This document shows positions 15,735-25,743 of a stretch of 64,000 nt of DNA, piece by piece. The first letter of the stretch is position 1; the number at the start of each line of letters is the position of its first letter. This DNA comes from Bacteroidales bacterium (GTDB lineage Bacteria > Bacteroidota > Bacteroidia > Bacteroidales > VadinHA17): contig JADJLX010000005.1 of NCBI GenBank assembly GCA_016709865.1, forward strand, positions 62,001-126,000, written 5' to 3'. The notes beneath the pieces were generated by a model, which was given only the letters and a program-made list of their open reading frames with translations, ran no database searches and was not told where the DNA came from. A program made the translations under genes and the position numbers.

Positions 15735-16217
15735 ATGAATCTGAAATTCAGAACAACTCCTCAGGAGAGCGATATACAAAGTGTAAGAGAGATAATTGAA
15801 TCAACAAAATTCTTCTACGATCATGAAGTTGAGATAGCAGTCGACCTTGTTAAGGAACGTCTTGAACTGGGAGAGTCAACAGGCTACTTTTTTGTTTTTG
15901 CCGAAGCCGATGGAGTTACTGTTGCATATTCATGCTTCGGACCAATATTAATGTCTGATACAAGTTTTGATCTTTACTGGATCTGTACAAATAATGCTTA
16001 TCGCGGTAAGGGAATAGGTAAGAAGCTAATGGAGCAGACTGAAATCCATGCCAGGGAAATGGGATGCAAAATCCTTATTGCTGAAACATCTGGTTTGCCT
16101 CATTACGAACCAACCAGAGCCTTCTATATCAAAACAAATTTTGACCTCGAAGCCAAACTGAAAGACTTCTATAAAATGGGGGATGATAAGTTGTTTTATA
16201 CTAAGAGGATAGGATGA
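15735..16217 (+). CDS. GNAT-family N-acetyltransferase
   Basis: This is a 160-residue protein. The acetyl-CoA binding motif is NAYRGKGIGKKLMEQTEIHA (about 89-108), preceded by the strand FDLYWICT. The C terminus EPTRAFYIKTNFDLEAKLKDFYKMGDDKLFYTKRI matches the GNAT motif B region. It transfers an acyl group from acyl-CoA to an amine; the acceptor is unknown. Divergent from the YfcC transporter gene and alone. Confidence 0.88.
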   Translation: MNLKFRTTPQESDIQSVREIIESTKFFYDHEVEIAVDLVKERLELGESTGYFFVFAEADGVTVAYSCFGPILMSDTSFDLYWICTNNAYRGKGIGKKLMEQTEIHAREMGCKILIAETSGLPHYEPTRAFYIKTNFDLEAKLKDFYKMGDDKLFYTKRIG

Positions 16218-16268
16218 AAATTGGGTGCGGGGTACTGGGTGCTGGGTGCTAGGTGCTGGGTGCTAGGT
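16216..16268. repeat. Degenerate GGGTGCTGGGTGCTA word array
   Basis: The 3' side of the GNAT gene carries short GGTGCTGGGTGCTAGG-like words in about 50 bp. Similar GTACCCCGTACCCCGCACC words occur near 44596-44625 after another gene end. No coding function is seen. Confidence 0.55.
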
Positions 16269-16328
16269 GATGTTCACAATAGCTGGTGCTATAAGCTTTG
16301 GGGATAAATGAGGAACTGAATATATAAG

Positions 16329-16602
16329 TTTCCCCTCCTTTTGAAGGAGGGGTGGTCGGGATGATTGATTATCATACATATACAGTATTCTGTTTCCCGA
16401 CCGGGGTGGTTGATTATTTGATTTATTCTTACCTTTTTTGGGTATGAAAAACCAAAACATTTCTAACAGTAAAAGTCTTAATTTCTACAGATCAGCACTT
16501 AGCACCAGGTCTACTTCTGCAATCAACCACCCCGGCTGGTATCAGCATTTGTTTCATAATTAAAAAGTGGTCCAGCCACCCCTCCTTCAAAAGGAGGGGA
16601 AA
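16329..16602. repeat. CCCCTCCTT palindromic element, copy 1 (MITE-like)
   Basis: A compound palindrome of about 274 bp. Each end is itself a hairpin (TTCCCCTCCTTTTGAAGGAGG at left; CCTCCTTCAAAAGGAGGGGA at right), and the inner arms GACCGGGGTGGTTGATT and AATCAACCACCCCGGC pair with each other. Copies with the same layout lie at 20834-21047 and 37144-37432; the 30250-30288 hairpin shares its tip. Similar intergenic palindromes are common in Bacteroidota. It sits between convergent genes (GNAT and GH2), and the 502-bp gap holds no gene. Confidence 0.75.
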
Positions 16603-16719
16603 TGTATCAAGCATATATTCAATACCTTACATTTTGTTTTCAACTAAACTCTACACAATTTTACTCTACCTAACACCTTAAATTGACGACTGCTTCCTGC
16701 TCCCAGTTCTTTGCACCAA

Positions 16720-19266
16720 TTAGTTAGCTAATTTGATTTCTACCGCTGCATTCTTCAGCCCTTTTGACATAGCCTTAACAGTGAACGCCCCGGTTGCTCC
16801 CTTATCGGCTTTCACAATAACAAGACACATGCCATTATAAGCTTTTCTGTAGTTGGCCTGGAAAGGATCGTGACTTGTGGCATCGCCGTTATCAACTGCA
16901 ACTATCTTACCCGGACCCTCAATTGAGAAATTTACAAGGTTGCTGCTGCGTGGTACAAGAAGTTTATTTTTGTCTTCTATGCGTACAGTTATATAGATGA
17001 GATCAACGCCATCCGGACGAACCGCTGGCCTGTCAGCCGACATCGAAAGCATTGAAGCTTTTTCAGTTGTCCGCATAACATCCTCAGCCCATTTCACACC
17101 GTTTTTATAAGCAATAACTTTCAACTCACCGGGCTGATAGACAACATCATCCCATCTCAGTCTGTATTCATACTGACCTTTCTTTTTCTTTCCAAGAGAT
17201 TTTCCGTTCAGGAATAGTTCAGCCTCATCGCCAGATGTATAAACATGTACCGGTGTAACCTGTCCTTTTCTTTCAGGCCAGTTCCAGTGAGGCAGAATAT
17301 GTGCCATTGGCATTTCGGGTCTCCATTTCGACTGATACAGATAAAAACGGTCTTTCTTAAATCCTGCAAGATCAAGGATCCCGAAGTAGCTGCTGCGCGA
17401 TGGTATTTCAGTCACACCATTATCATCGAGCATCTTCTTCGTTTCTTCAAACCTCCTTGAGGTTGGGCCCTGACCGGTAAGATCACCTGAGTAGGGAGTA
17501 GGCTCGCCAAGATAATCGAAGCCTGTCCAGACAAATTCCCCGAATACCCCCGGGTACTTATCCTGCATTTCCCATTGCTGGTCGGGTGTAGATGCCCATG
17601 CCGGATATGCCAGATCATATGATGAGACCTGGAATACACCTTTTCCGGGAAGATTATTGTTGAGGTTGCCCTGAACAACCGGGAAGAAGTATTCCCCTCT
17701 TGAACTGACAGTTGAAGCAGATTCTGAAGAGTGGAACGGTAGATTTGCATTATCCTTCAAAGCAAAAAATGCATCATATCTGTAAAGGCGGTAGTTGATC
17801 CCGAATACATCAAGTGTTTTCTGGAAACCGTTTGTGCCCGATTCATCCCAGTTGCAGCCTACAGTTACCGGACGGGTATTATCCTCCGATTTGATAATAT
17901 TCTTAAGACTCTCCGACAGGGCAGGATTATTCTGGTCGCCCACCTCGTTTCCGGAGCTGTACATAAATACCGATGGATGATTTCTGTCGCGGCGTACCAT
18001 TGCTCTCAGATCCTCATCGTGCCATGAATAGAACAGAAGATTATAATCTTTCCGTTTTTTTGGTGTCTTCCATGTATCGAAAGCCTCAACCTGTACAAGC
18101 ATACCCATCTTATCGCAAAGGTCTAGGAGCTCAGGTGCCGGAGGATTATGACTCGTCCTGATGGCATTGCCGCCCATCTCTTTCAGAATCTCAATCTGCC
18201 TCTCTGCAGCCCGCACATTGAATGCAGCTCCCAGGGCACCCAGATCGTGGTGATTACAAACACCTTTTATTTCAACTTTCTTACCGTTAAGAAGAAATCC
18301 GTCACGGGCTGTGAAATTCAGCGTCCTGAAACCGAAATTGGTTTCATACCTGTCAAGAATCACCGAACCTTTTGAAACAGTAACTTCAACGCAGTACAGT
18401 TCAGGATTCTCAAGATCCCACAGAACAGGCTGTTTAACAGGAATATCGAGTCTGAAAATATGATCTTTCGATGAAGTTATAGTAGCATTTGCAGTTGTTG
18501 ACACTGCAACAGGAGTTGCTATCCGATCAAATCTGTTATCTAGTTTATAAACAGTTGCTTTCAGAGTGACAGGTACTGCTTCAGTACTGTGACTCTCAAC
18601 CTCTGCACTTACGCTGAGCACGGCTGACTCTTTCTTTATTTCCGGAGTAGTGGCGAATAGTCCGTTATGCGAAATATGTACCTGTGAAGTTTTTACAAGC
18701 CATACATTCCTGTAAATTCCGGCACCCGGATACCATCTCGAATCCCAGCTTTTTGTGTCGAGCCGTACAGCAATTATGTTTTCTTTTCCTGCTAAAATAT
18801 ATGGAGTAAGATCGAGTCTGAAAGAAGTATAGCCGTACGGCCATTCCCCGACATATTTTCCGTTCAGCCACACCTTAGCATAGGCCATGGCTCCGTCGAA
18901 ATCGATATATATTCTCTTATCCTTATCATTTTCACTTATATTGAAATGTTTTCTGTACCAGCCAATCCCTTTCCATGGTAATAATCCTGTATTGTTCTCC
19001 AGCGAATCATTGAAGGGACCCTCAATAGCCCAGTCGTGGGGCAGATCGAGCGACCTCCAGCCGTTATCATTTACAGCAGGCATCTGCAGGTCGGCGGGTT
19101 CTTTATCAGTTGCAGCCGCTTCATTAAATGCATTAAAATATTTTGTGAATTTCCATCCGTCGTTAAACGATTCACGCGACCGAGGCGAATCCTGTGCAAG
19201 TAATGTCACACTAAAACAAAGTGTTACAAATGCTGTCATCATAACCAGTAAAAGTTGCTTTTTCAT
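16720..19266 (-). CDS. Glycoside hydrolase family 2 (beta-galactosidase-like), secreted
   Basis: This 848-residue protein has a signal peptide ending at LLAQ (25). Domains: sugar-binding jelly roll (about 30-195), Ig-like (200-315), TIM barrel (about 320-610), then DUF4982-like and Ig-like C-terminal domains (SLGKKKKGQYEYRLRW; RPDGVDLIYITVRIEDKN). The acid/base is Glu441 in MYSSGNEVGD. The likely nucleophile is Glu515 in HSSESASTVSSRGEY. GEFVWTGFDYLGEPTPY (576-592) completes the active-site pocket. This architecture is usual for exo-acting beta-galactosidases or related GH2 enzymes of Bacteroidota, in the periplasm or at the surface. The DUF3472 gene at 19334 is upstream on the same strand. 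Confidence 0.9.
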   Translation of the reverse strand: MKKQLLLVMMTAFVTLCFSVTLLAQDSPRSRESFNDGWKFTKYFNAFNEAAATDKEPADLQMPAVNDNGWRSLDLPHDWAIEGPFNDSLENNTGLLPWKGIGWYRKHFNISENDKDKRIYIDFDGAMAYAKVWLNGKYVGEWPYGYTSFRLDLTPYILAGKENIIAVRLDTKSWDSRWYPGAGIYRNVWLVKTSQVHISHNGLFATTPEIKKESAVLSVSAEVESHSTEAVPVTLKATVYKLDNRFDRIATPVAVSTTANATITSSKDHIFRLDIPVKQPVLWDLENPELYCVEVTVSKGSVILDRYETNFGFRTLNFTARDGFLLNGKKVEIKGVCNHHDLGALGAAFNVRAAERQIEILKEMGGNAIRTSHNPPAPELLDLCDKMGMLVQVEAFDTWKTPKKRKDYNLLFYSWHDEDLRAMVRRDRNHPSVFMYSSGNEVGDQNNPALSESLKNIIKSEDNTRPVTVGCNWDESGTNGFQKTLDVFGINYRLYRYDAFFALKDNANLPFHSSESASTVSSRGEYFFPVVQGNLNNNLPGKGVFQVSSYDLAYPAWASTPDQQWEMQDKYPGVFGEFVWTGFDYLGEPTPYSGDLTGQGPTSRRFEETKKMLDDNGVTEIPSRSSYFGILDLAGFKKDRFYLYQSKWRPEMPMAHILPHWNWPERKGQVTPVHVYTSGDEAELFLNGKSLGKKKKGQYEYRLRWDDVVYQPGELKVIAYKNGVKWAEDVMRTTEKASMLSMSADRPAVRPDGVDLIYITVRIEDKNKLLVPRSSNLVNFSIEGPGKIVAVDNGDATSHDPFQANYRKAYNGMCLVIVKADKGATGAFTVKAMSKGLKNAAVEIKLAN

Positions 19267-19333
19267 ATGTTCGGGAGTTATAAATTTTGACTAAAATAAG
19301 CAAATGGAGGGGAATTAAAGCGGTGAATTATCA

Positions 19334-20635
19334 TTATTCTAATCCTGCAAAATCTATCAGTGGCTGTTTCCCTGTGGAAGGTCGTGTAAAGATCTGATCC
19401 ATATTGGTTTTATCGCTGAAGAAACCGCAGTTACGGAGGAAAAACATGCCATTTTCAGAACCGCCTGAATAGTCAATCCGCGATTCTTTCCTTGCAGTTG
19501 CATCTGCTGTGAATTTAACGCCGGTAAGTTCGAACCATTTACCTTCCCTGTCCTGTATCCACTGATTTGAATAATAACCCTTTCTTTCGAGCGGACCTGT
19601 ATCAGGCATGAAGTTTTCGAGGAAGGAGTAAAGACTCTTCAGGTAGTTGTTTGTTTTTGGACGGCGGAAACTTGCTATCAGTTCCCATTTACCTGTTTCA
19701 GGTGCAAAAAAGTATGCAGTATAATCGGTTGAATTATTAACAGATGGCTCTCCCTTCAGCAGGAATCGATATGTATTACCTGCTTTCCAGAAATACTTTC
19801 GGTAACTCTGTCCTCCGGAGCCTTCGTTTCCAAACTCTTTGGTTATTACATCAGCGCCTTTTTTGAGCAGGATTATCTTGTATTCATCAGGGATCTCGCC
19901 CGGATTATCTGTTTTATAAGGACTCCACACAGAGAAAAGGATCCTTCTTTCTGTTTCAGAGTTGCATTGTATACCGAAGTAGCCGTCAGCAAATCCGTTG
20001 GCCATAAAGTATGAACCTATTACATCATTGCCTTCCGGAATGGTAATTTCATTATAAAACCAGACAATGTCGGAAGCTGTAGCAGGGATCTCATATCTTA
20101 GGTGTACAGATGGTCCGCGCCGGCCGAAATAGAAATCATCCTTTACAAAATATACTTTGCCTTCAGTTGCCTGGCCGCTTATGATGAAATCTGTGATCTC
20201 TGCAAATGCAGATCCCTGCTTGCTGATGCCCTGCAATTCAATCCAGTGGTATCCGGATTTGTCTATCCTGAAAGTGCCGACAGGAATTGTATCAAATGTT
20301 ACATTCTTAATCTGAATTGATTTTATTTCACTGCCAAACCTTGCCTCAATCCCTGATGTTCCTGATGTCACCCTGGCACGTATCGAAATGCTTATCTCAC
20401 CAGTCTGTTCAGTCCGGAAGTATGTCCTTATCCTTGCATTCCCGTCGTTCCAGCCGGTTATACCTTTGCCGGTTATAACATCTCCGCTTTTTGCCAGGTC
20501 ATTTATTACCCAGCTGTTCCCGGCAGCAGGTATGGCAATTGCTTTGGTTTTATAAAGTGGTGATTCGCAGCCGTACGATGCAGTTGTTAAACACAGTAAA
20601 ACACAGATATTAAAGTATATAGCGAATAGCCTCAT
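19334..20635 (-). CDS. DUF3472 protein with DUF5077-like N-terminal domain, secreted
   Basis: This 433-residue protein has a signal peptide (MRLFAIYFNICVLLCLTTAS). Residues about 35-155 resemble the DUF5077 jelly roll (AIAIPAAGNSWVIND, RTYFRTEQTGEISISIRA). Residues about 160-430 match DUF3472 (HLRYEIPATASDIVWFYNEI, then EGNDVIGSYFMANGFADGYFGIQCNS, GKWELIASFRRP). These domain pairs occur in Bacteroidota beside glycosidases and may bind or cleave glycans; the activity is unknown. It precedes the GH2 gene by 67 bp on the same strand, so co-expression is likely. Confidence 0.85.
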   Translation of the reverse strand: MRLFAIYFNICVLLCLTTASYGCESPLYKTKAIAIPAAGNSWVINDLAKSGDVITGKGITGWNDGNARIRTYFRTEQTGEISISIRARVTSGTSGIEARFGSEIKSIQIKNVTFDTIPVGTFRIDKSGYHWIELQGISKQGSAFAEITDFIISGQATEGKVYFVKDDFYFGRRGPSVHLRYEIPATASDIVWFYNEITIPEGNDVIGSYFMANGFADGYFGIQCNSETERRILFSVWSPYKTDNPGEIPDEYKIILLKKGADVITKEFGNEGSGGQSYRKYFWKAGNTYRFLLKGEPSVNNSTDYTAYFFAPETGKWELIASFRRPKTNNYLKSLYSFLENFMPDTGPLERKGYYSNQWIQDREGKWFELTGVKFTADATARKESRIDYSGGSENGMFFLRNCGFFSDKTNMDQIFTRPSTGKQPLIDFAGLE

Positions 20636-20833
20636 TGTTAATTTTATTTAATTGGTCTATGGTAAAAATACAATAATATTCGAATTCATGGGATGAATTA
20701 CATTTACGATTATAAGAGCTCGGAAATCAATGCATTTTAACAGAGAGGAAAATGATAATTCACGTGTATCCACTCCCAAACCAATCTCCGTCAACCTAAG
20801 TTTCGGGGATGAATGAGAAGCTTTGTAAAAAGG

Positions 20834-21047
20834 TTTCCCCTCCTTTTGAAGGAGGGGTGGCCGCAGTAAAATGCTTGTTTGTTTTTGCAAAGCTAATTTG
20901 CGGCTGGGGTGGTTGATTATTTATTCCTGTTTTCATCTTTTAGTATTCTGTGATATGCCCTTAGAATCAACCACCCCGGCCGGGATCAGCATTTGTGTGA
21001 TTATTAAAAATTGGTCCGGCCACCCCTCCTTCAAAAGGAGGGGAAAT
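20834..21047. repeat. CCCCTCCTT palindromic element, copy 2 (MITE-like)
   Basis: A 214-bp copy of the compound palindrome seen at 16329-16602, with end hairpins and inner pairing arms (GGCTGGGGTGGTTGATT against AATCAACCACCCCGGCC). It lies in the divergent gap between the DUF3472 and GH78 genes. Downstream, 21148-21205 carries a TGTCCTTTG word array. The 600-bp gap holds no gene I can support. Confidence 0.75.
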
Positions 21048-21282
21048 TTATCCGGCATATTTTCAATACTTTATATTCTGTTGTGGCCTAGACTCTATCC
21101 CCTTTTCCATTCTTTCAGAGCCGGCTGGTCCGAAATTACAACCAAGCCCTTCGTGTCCTTTGTGTCCTTTGTGTCCTTTGTGAAATACCTTAGTGCCCTT
21201 TGTGGTAAATGGATTTATATTTCCTAATTTAGAAAAGTAAAATCCGTCATGAGATTTCAATATGCTTTACCCTTTCAATAAT

Positions 21283-24018
21283 ATGAAAAACTTCAACTTA
21301 GCCACAAAACCCATAAGGAATATCCTTTTGTTTGCAACCCAGATATTCATTGCCGCCAACCTGCTGCAATCCTGCACTGACGGAAAAACAAACTTTTCCG
21401 CCGGAAATCTGAAGTGCGAATATCTTATCAATCCGCTTGGAATCGATTCACCTAACCCAAGATTAACCTGGCAGATGACTGATGACCGGCAGGGGACTTT
21501 TCAGTACGCATATCAGATTCTTGTCTCTTCTGACGCCGCTGATATGAGCCGACTAAATGGAACCGTCTGGAATTCCGGGAAAATAAAATCCGCAAAGAAT
21601 CTTGTATCATACCAGGGTAATCCCCTGAAGCCCTTTACAAGGTATTACTGGAGAGTGATTCTTTGGGACCAGAAAGGCAGGAAGTCTGTTGCTTCAAAAA
21701 CCGCCTTCTTCGAAACAGGAATGATAGATAAAATGAACTGGAAAGGTTCCTGGATAAGCGATTCACGTGACGAGAAAATCAAACCTGCTCCCTACTTCCG
21801 TAAAAGTTTTAATGTAACAAAAAAGATAGTCTCTGCCAGGCAGTACATTGCTGTTGCCGGATTATATGAACTCTATATTAATGGTAATAAGATCGGTAAC
21901 CATGTGCTCGATCCTGCATATACGCGTTTCGACCGGCGGACTCTCTACCTTACTCATGATGTCACTTCTTATCTGCAACAGGGTGAGAATGTTATAGGGG
22001 TGATCCTGGGTAATGGCTGGTACAATCACCAGTCTACGGCTGTCTGGTATTTCGATGAAGCCCCGTGGCGTTCACGTCCTAAGTTCTGCACCGATCTGAG
22101 AATTACTTATGATGATGGTTCCACAGAGACCATCACTAGCGGGACCGACTGGAAAACCTCCCTGGGTCCAATAATATTTAACAGCATTTACACTGCTGAA
22201 CACTACGATGCGCGTCTAGAACAGCCGGGCTGGGACAAAACCGGTTTTAATGATTCCAAATGGGCCAGACCAATCCTGGTTGCGGCACCTTCTTCAAATA
22301 TTGTCTCTCAGGTTATGCAGCCGATCCGTCAGGTTGAAGAAATACCTGCCGCCTCGGTAAACATGATCAATAAGCTTACAGCTGTTTACGACCTTGGACG
22401 CAATATTGCCGGGGTATCGAAATTAAAGGTAAGCGGTCCGGGAGGAACTGTTATCAGGCTGAAACATTCCGAGCGTCTTTATCCCGATGGACGTGCAGAC
22501 CAGTCGAACATCGATGTGCACTACCGTCCAACCGACGATAAAGATCCTTTCCAGACAGATATATTTATTCTGAAAGGAGAGGGGGAGGAGACATTCATGG
22601 CACGCTTCGGGTATAAGGGATTTCAGTATGTCGAAGTTACTTCTGATAAGCCTTTAAACCTTACAAAAGAGAGTCTTACAGGATACTTTATGCATAGTGA
22701 TGTGCCTGTTTCAGGTTCAATAGAGTCTTCAAATCCTGTTATTGATAAGATCTGGAGAGCTACTAATAATTCATACCTGTCGAACCTGTATGCTTATCCG
22801 ACCGATTGTCCGCAGCGCGAAAAGAACGGATGGACCGGGGATGCGCATATCGCGAGTGAGACCGGATTGTATAACTTCGACGGGATAACGGTATATGAGA
22901 AATGGCTTGCCGACCATGACGATGAACAGCAACCTAACGGAGTACTTCCTGCCATAATCCCGACAAGCGGCTGGGGCTACCACTGGGCTAACGGTCCCGA
23001 CTGGACCAGCACTATAGCAATAATACCCTGGAACATTTACCTCTTCTATGGCGATTCATATCTTCTGGAGAAGTATTATGATAATATCAAAAGGTATGTC
23101 GATCATATAACAGAGATTAGTCCGGAAGGCCTGACTGACTGGGGACTTGGAGACTGGATCCCGATAAAATCAAGAGCATCCAGAGAATTGACCTCCTCTG
23201 TTTATTATTATGCTGATGCAGTCATATTAGCTAAGGCAGCAAAACTTCTGGGAAAAAATGAAGATCTGGCCAAATATGATTCACTCTCATTTAAGATCAG
23301 AAATGCTATCAATAACAAATTTCTCGATACAGATAAGGGAGTTTATGCCAGCGGATTACAGACAGAGTTGAGCTCACCTCTTTTCTGGGGCGTCGTTCCT
23401 GACGATTTGAAGCAGAAGGTAGCCGACAGGCTTGCTGAGAAAGTTAAGGAGGATGGAAACAAGCTTGATGTTGGTCTGCTTGGTACCAAAACTATTCTGA
23501 ATGCACTTAGCGAGAATGGTTATCCGGATCTTGCATATAAGCTTGCCTCGCAGGAAACATTCCCTTCATGGGGCTGGTGGATTGTAAACGGAGCAACAAC
23601 ACTTTACGAAAACTGGCCGCTCGATACCAAATCAGATATCTCTATGAATCACATTATGTTTGGTGAGATAGGAGCGTGGCTGTATAAGTCACCGGGCGGC
23701 ATCTACCCTGATGAGATGAATCCCGGTTTCAAAAATGTGATCCTGAAGCCATGTTTCGTCGAAGGTCTTGACCATTTTTCCGCAACACATAATGGTCCTT
23801 TTGGTAATATCGTATCCTCGTGGAAAAGAGCTGATAAGGGAATTGAATACGATGTTGAAATACCTGCCAACAGCACTGCAACAATTATGCTAAAAGGAAC
23901 TGATATAACACTTGATGGTAAGAAACTATCTGAACATAAAGACCTGAAAGTGACTCAAGATAATGATGTTCATACATTAAATCTTGGTTCAGGCAAATGG
24001 AATTTTGTGATTTTGTAG
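21283..24018 (+). CDS. Alpha-L-rhamnosidase, GH78, lipoprotein
   Basis: This 911-residue protein starts at ATG 21283 (MKNFNLATKPIRN); an earlier ATG at 21262 is possible but the later one gives a typical signal with lipobox LLQSC. Domains follow the GH78 order: N-terminal Ig-like domain (LLQSC-N-terminal region to about 140), Bac_rhamnosid_N (SGKW..YFRKSF, then AVAGLYELYINGNKIGNHVLDPAYTRF), a concanavalin-like domain, the (alpha/alpha)6 barrel and a C-terminal beta domain. YPTDCPQREKNGWTGDAHI (about residue 510-530) carries the general acid Glu; TTLYENWP (about 775) carries the general base Glu. It releases L-rhamnose from plant or algal polysaccharides. Confidence 0.93.
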   Translation: MKNFNLATKPIRNILLFATQIFIAANLLQSCTDGKTNFSAGNLKCEYLINPLGIDSPNPRLTWQMTDDRQGTFQYAYQILVSSDAADMSRLNGTVWNSGKIKSAKNLVSYQGNPLKPFTRYYWRVILWDQKGRKSVASKTAFFETGMIDKMNWKGSWISDSRDEKIKPAPYFRKSFNVTKKIVSARQYIAVAGLYELYINGNKIGNHVLDPAYTRFDRRTLYLTHDVTSYLQQGENVIGVILGNGWYNHQSTAVWYFDEAPWRSRPKFCTDLRITYDDGSTETITSGTDWKTSLGPIIFNSIYTAEHYDARLEQPGWDKTGFNDSKWARPILVAAPSSNIVSQVMQPIRQVEEIPAASVNMINKLTAVYDLGRNIAGVSKLKVSGPGGTVIRLKHSERLYPDGRADQSNIDVHYRPTDDKDPFQTDIFILKGEGEETFMARFGYKGFQYVEVTSDKPLNLTKESLTGYFMHSDVPVSGSIESSNPVIDKIWRATNNSYLSNLYAYPTDCPQREKNGWTGDAHIASETGLYNFDGITVYEKWLADHDDEQQPNGVLPAIIPTSGWGYHWANGPDWTSTIAIIPWNIYLFYGDSYLLEKYYDNIKRYVDHITEISPEGLTDWGLGDWIPIKSRASRELTSSVYYYADAVILAKAAKLLGKNEDLAKYDSLSFKIRNAINNKFLDTDKGVYASGLQTELSSPLFWGVVPDDLKQKVADRLAEKVKEDGNKLDVGLLGTKTILNALSENGYPDLAYKLASQETFPSWGWWIVNGATTLYENWPLDTKSDISMNHIMFGEIGAWLYKSPGGIYPDEMNPGFKNVILKPCFVEGLDHFSATHNGPFGNIVSSWKRADKGIEYDVEIPANSTATIMLKGTDITLDGKKLSEHKDLKVTQDNDVHTLNLGSGKWNFVIL

Positions 24019-24025
24019 GCTAACT

Positions 24026-24045
24026 CCTTCCCCCCTGGGGGAAGG
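24026..24045. terminator. Hairpin after the GH78 gene
   Basis: A perfect 9-bp stem (CCTTCCCCC with GGGGGAAGG, 2-nt loop) begins 8 bp after the GH78 stop. No T-run follows, so it may attenuate or protect the transcript rather than end it. The M1 peptidase gene starts 43 bp later on the same strand. Confidence 0.4.
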
Positions 24046-24087
24046 TTGGGAAGGGGGTAATTCGAATAATAATACAAAATATTAAAG

Positions 24088-25743
24088 ATGAAGAATTTAT
24101 ATAGATGGAATATATACTTTACAGCAAGTATTGTTATTTTATTAACAGCATCCCTTAACGCCCAGACTGTCAAATTCACCCGCCAGGATACGCTAAGGGG
24201 TTCAGTTACACCCGAAAGAGCATGGTGGGATCTGATCTATTACCATCTCGATATAAAAGTAAATCCCTCAGACAGCACAATAAAAGGCACTAATACAGTT
24301 ACTTATAAGGTTGTCAGTCCTCATGGCAAAATGCAGATCGATCTTCAGGAACCAATGAAACTGAATACAGCAACTTTAAACGACAGGCAGCTGAAATTCA
24401 CAAGGGAGGGCAATGTTTACTGGATTGAAATTGACGGTAAGCAGCTTGCTGGAGAAATCTATTCTATTGTTCTGACCTATGGAGGGAAACCGCAGGTCTC
24501 AACAAGGCCTCCATGGACAGGAGGGATTACCTGGAAAAAAGACCGGAACGGGCTGCCTTTTATCGCTTCTGCCTGCCAGGGAGATGGCGCCAGCATGTGG
24601 TGGCCATGCAAAGATCATATGTACGATGAGCCCGACAGTATGCTGATCAGTGTAAATGTACCGGAAAACCTTATGGATGTGTCGAACGGAAGGCTTAGAA
24701 GTGTTGAGAATAAGACAGATAAAACAAAAACATTTAACTGGTTTGTTTCCAATCCGATAAACAACTACGGCGTGAATATTAACATCGGTGATTATGTACA
24801 TTTTTCAGAGGTATATAAAGGTGAAAAGGGAGACCTTGATTGCGATTATTATGTGTTAAGAGATAACCTTGAAAAAGCGAAAGAACAATTCAAACAGGCT
24901 CCGATGATGCTGGCAGCTTTTGAACACTGGTTCGGCCCGTATCCGTTTTATGAGGATAGCTACAAGCTTGTTGAGGCACCTTACCTTGGCATGGAGCACC
25001 AGAGCTCGGTTACATATGGCAACGGATTCAAAAACGGTTATCTGGGTACTGATCTCAGCAAGACAGGCTGGGGACTGAAATTTGATTTTATAATAATTCA
25101 TGAATCGGGTCATGAGTGGTTCGCCAACAGCATAACATACAGGGATATAGCCGATATGTGGGTGCATGAGAGTTTTACAAATTACTCTGAAAACCTGTAT
25201 GTTGAATATCATTTCGGGAAGCAGGCAGGAAGTGAATACCTGATCGGCTCCAGAAAGAATATCCTGAACGACCGTCCCATAATTGGCATTTACGACGTTA
25301 ATTATGAAGGCTCACATGATATGTATTATAAAGGAGGAAGCATGCTTCATACTATACGTCAGATCCTCAATGATGATGAAAAATGGAGGAGTATCCTGAG
25401 AGGGCTTAACAAAGACTTCTACCATCAGGTTGTCACAGGCGAGCAGATTGAAACGTACATGATTGAAAAGTCAGGGCTAAATCTGAAACCCATTTTTGAT
25501 CAATACCTGCGCGATAAGAGGTTACCGGATTTTGAGTACTATATAAGAGGTAAAGATCTTATATACAGATACAATAACTGTATTGAAGGTTTTGAAATGC
25601 CTCTCAAGATCTTTGTCAACGGAACAGAAAAAAACATTACCCCGAAAACAACCTTCTCGGCAATCAGGCTAAAAGCCGGGATTGATGAGATCAAAGTTGA
25701 TCCGGGGTATTATGTTAATCCTGTGAAGATTACAGCCCGCTGA
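24088..25743 (+). CDS. M1-family zinc metallopeptidase, secreted
   Basis: This 551-residue protein has a signal peptide ending at LNAQ (26). The zinc site HESGHEW (338-344) followed by WVHESFTNYSE (Glu361) matches HExxH-x18-E of M1 aminopeptidases. The exopeptidase loop is GMEHQSS (301-307) in place of the usual GAMEN, with His for Asn. A catalytic-tyrosine candidate is in MYYKGGSMLH. The ERAP-like C-terminal helical domain is absent, as in short Bacteroidota homologues. Its 3' end overlaps the convergent PmbA gene by 14 bp. Confidence 0.9.
   Translation: MKNLYRWNIYFTASIVILLTASLNAQTVKFTRQDTLRGSVTPERAWWDLIYYHLDIKVNPSDSTIKGTNTVTYKVVSPHGKMQIDLQEPMKLNTATLNDRQLKFTREGNVYWIEIDGKQLAGEIYSIVLTYGGKPQVSTRPPWTGGITWKKDRNGLPFIASACQGDGASMWWPCKDHMYDEPDSMLISVNVPENLMDVSNGRLRSVENKTDKTKTFNWFVSNPINNYGVNINIGDYVHFSEVYKGEKGDLDCDYYVLRDNLEKAKEQFKQAPMMLAAFEHWFGPYPFYEDSYKLVEAPYLGMEHQSSVTYGNGFKNGYLGTDLSKTGWGLKFDFIIIHESGHEWFANSITYRDIADMWVHESFTNYSENLYVEYHFGKQAGSEYLIGSRKNILNDRPIIGIYDVNYEGSHDMYYKGGSMLHTIRQILNDDEKWRSILRGLNKDFYHQVVTGEQIETYMIEKSGLNLKPIFDQYLRDKRLPDFEYYIRGKDLIYRYNNCIEGFEMPLKIFVNGTEKNITPKTTFSAIRLKAGIDEIKVDPGYYVNPVKITAR

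Noticed and set aside
24499..24801. Antisense frames inside the large genes
   Set aside because: They are shadows of well-supported coding sequences with no independent start or family pattern.
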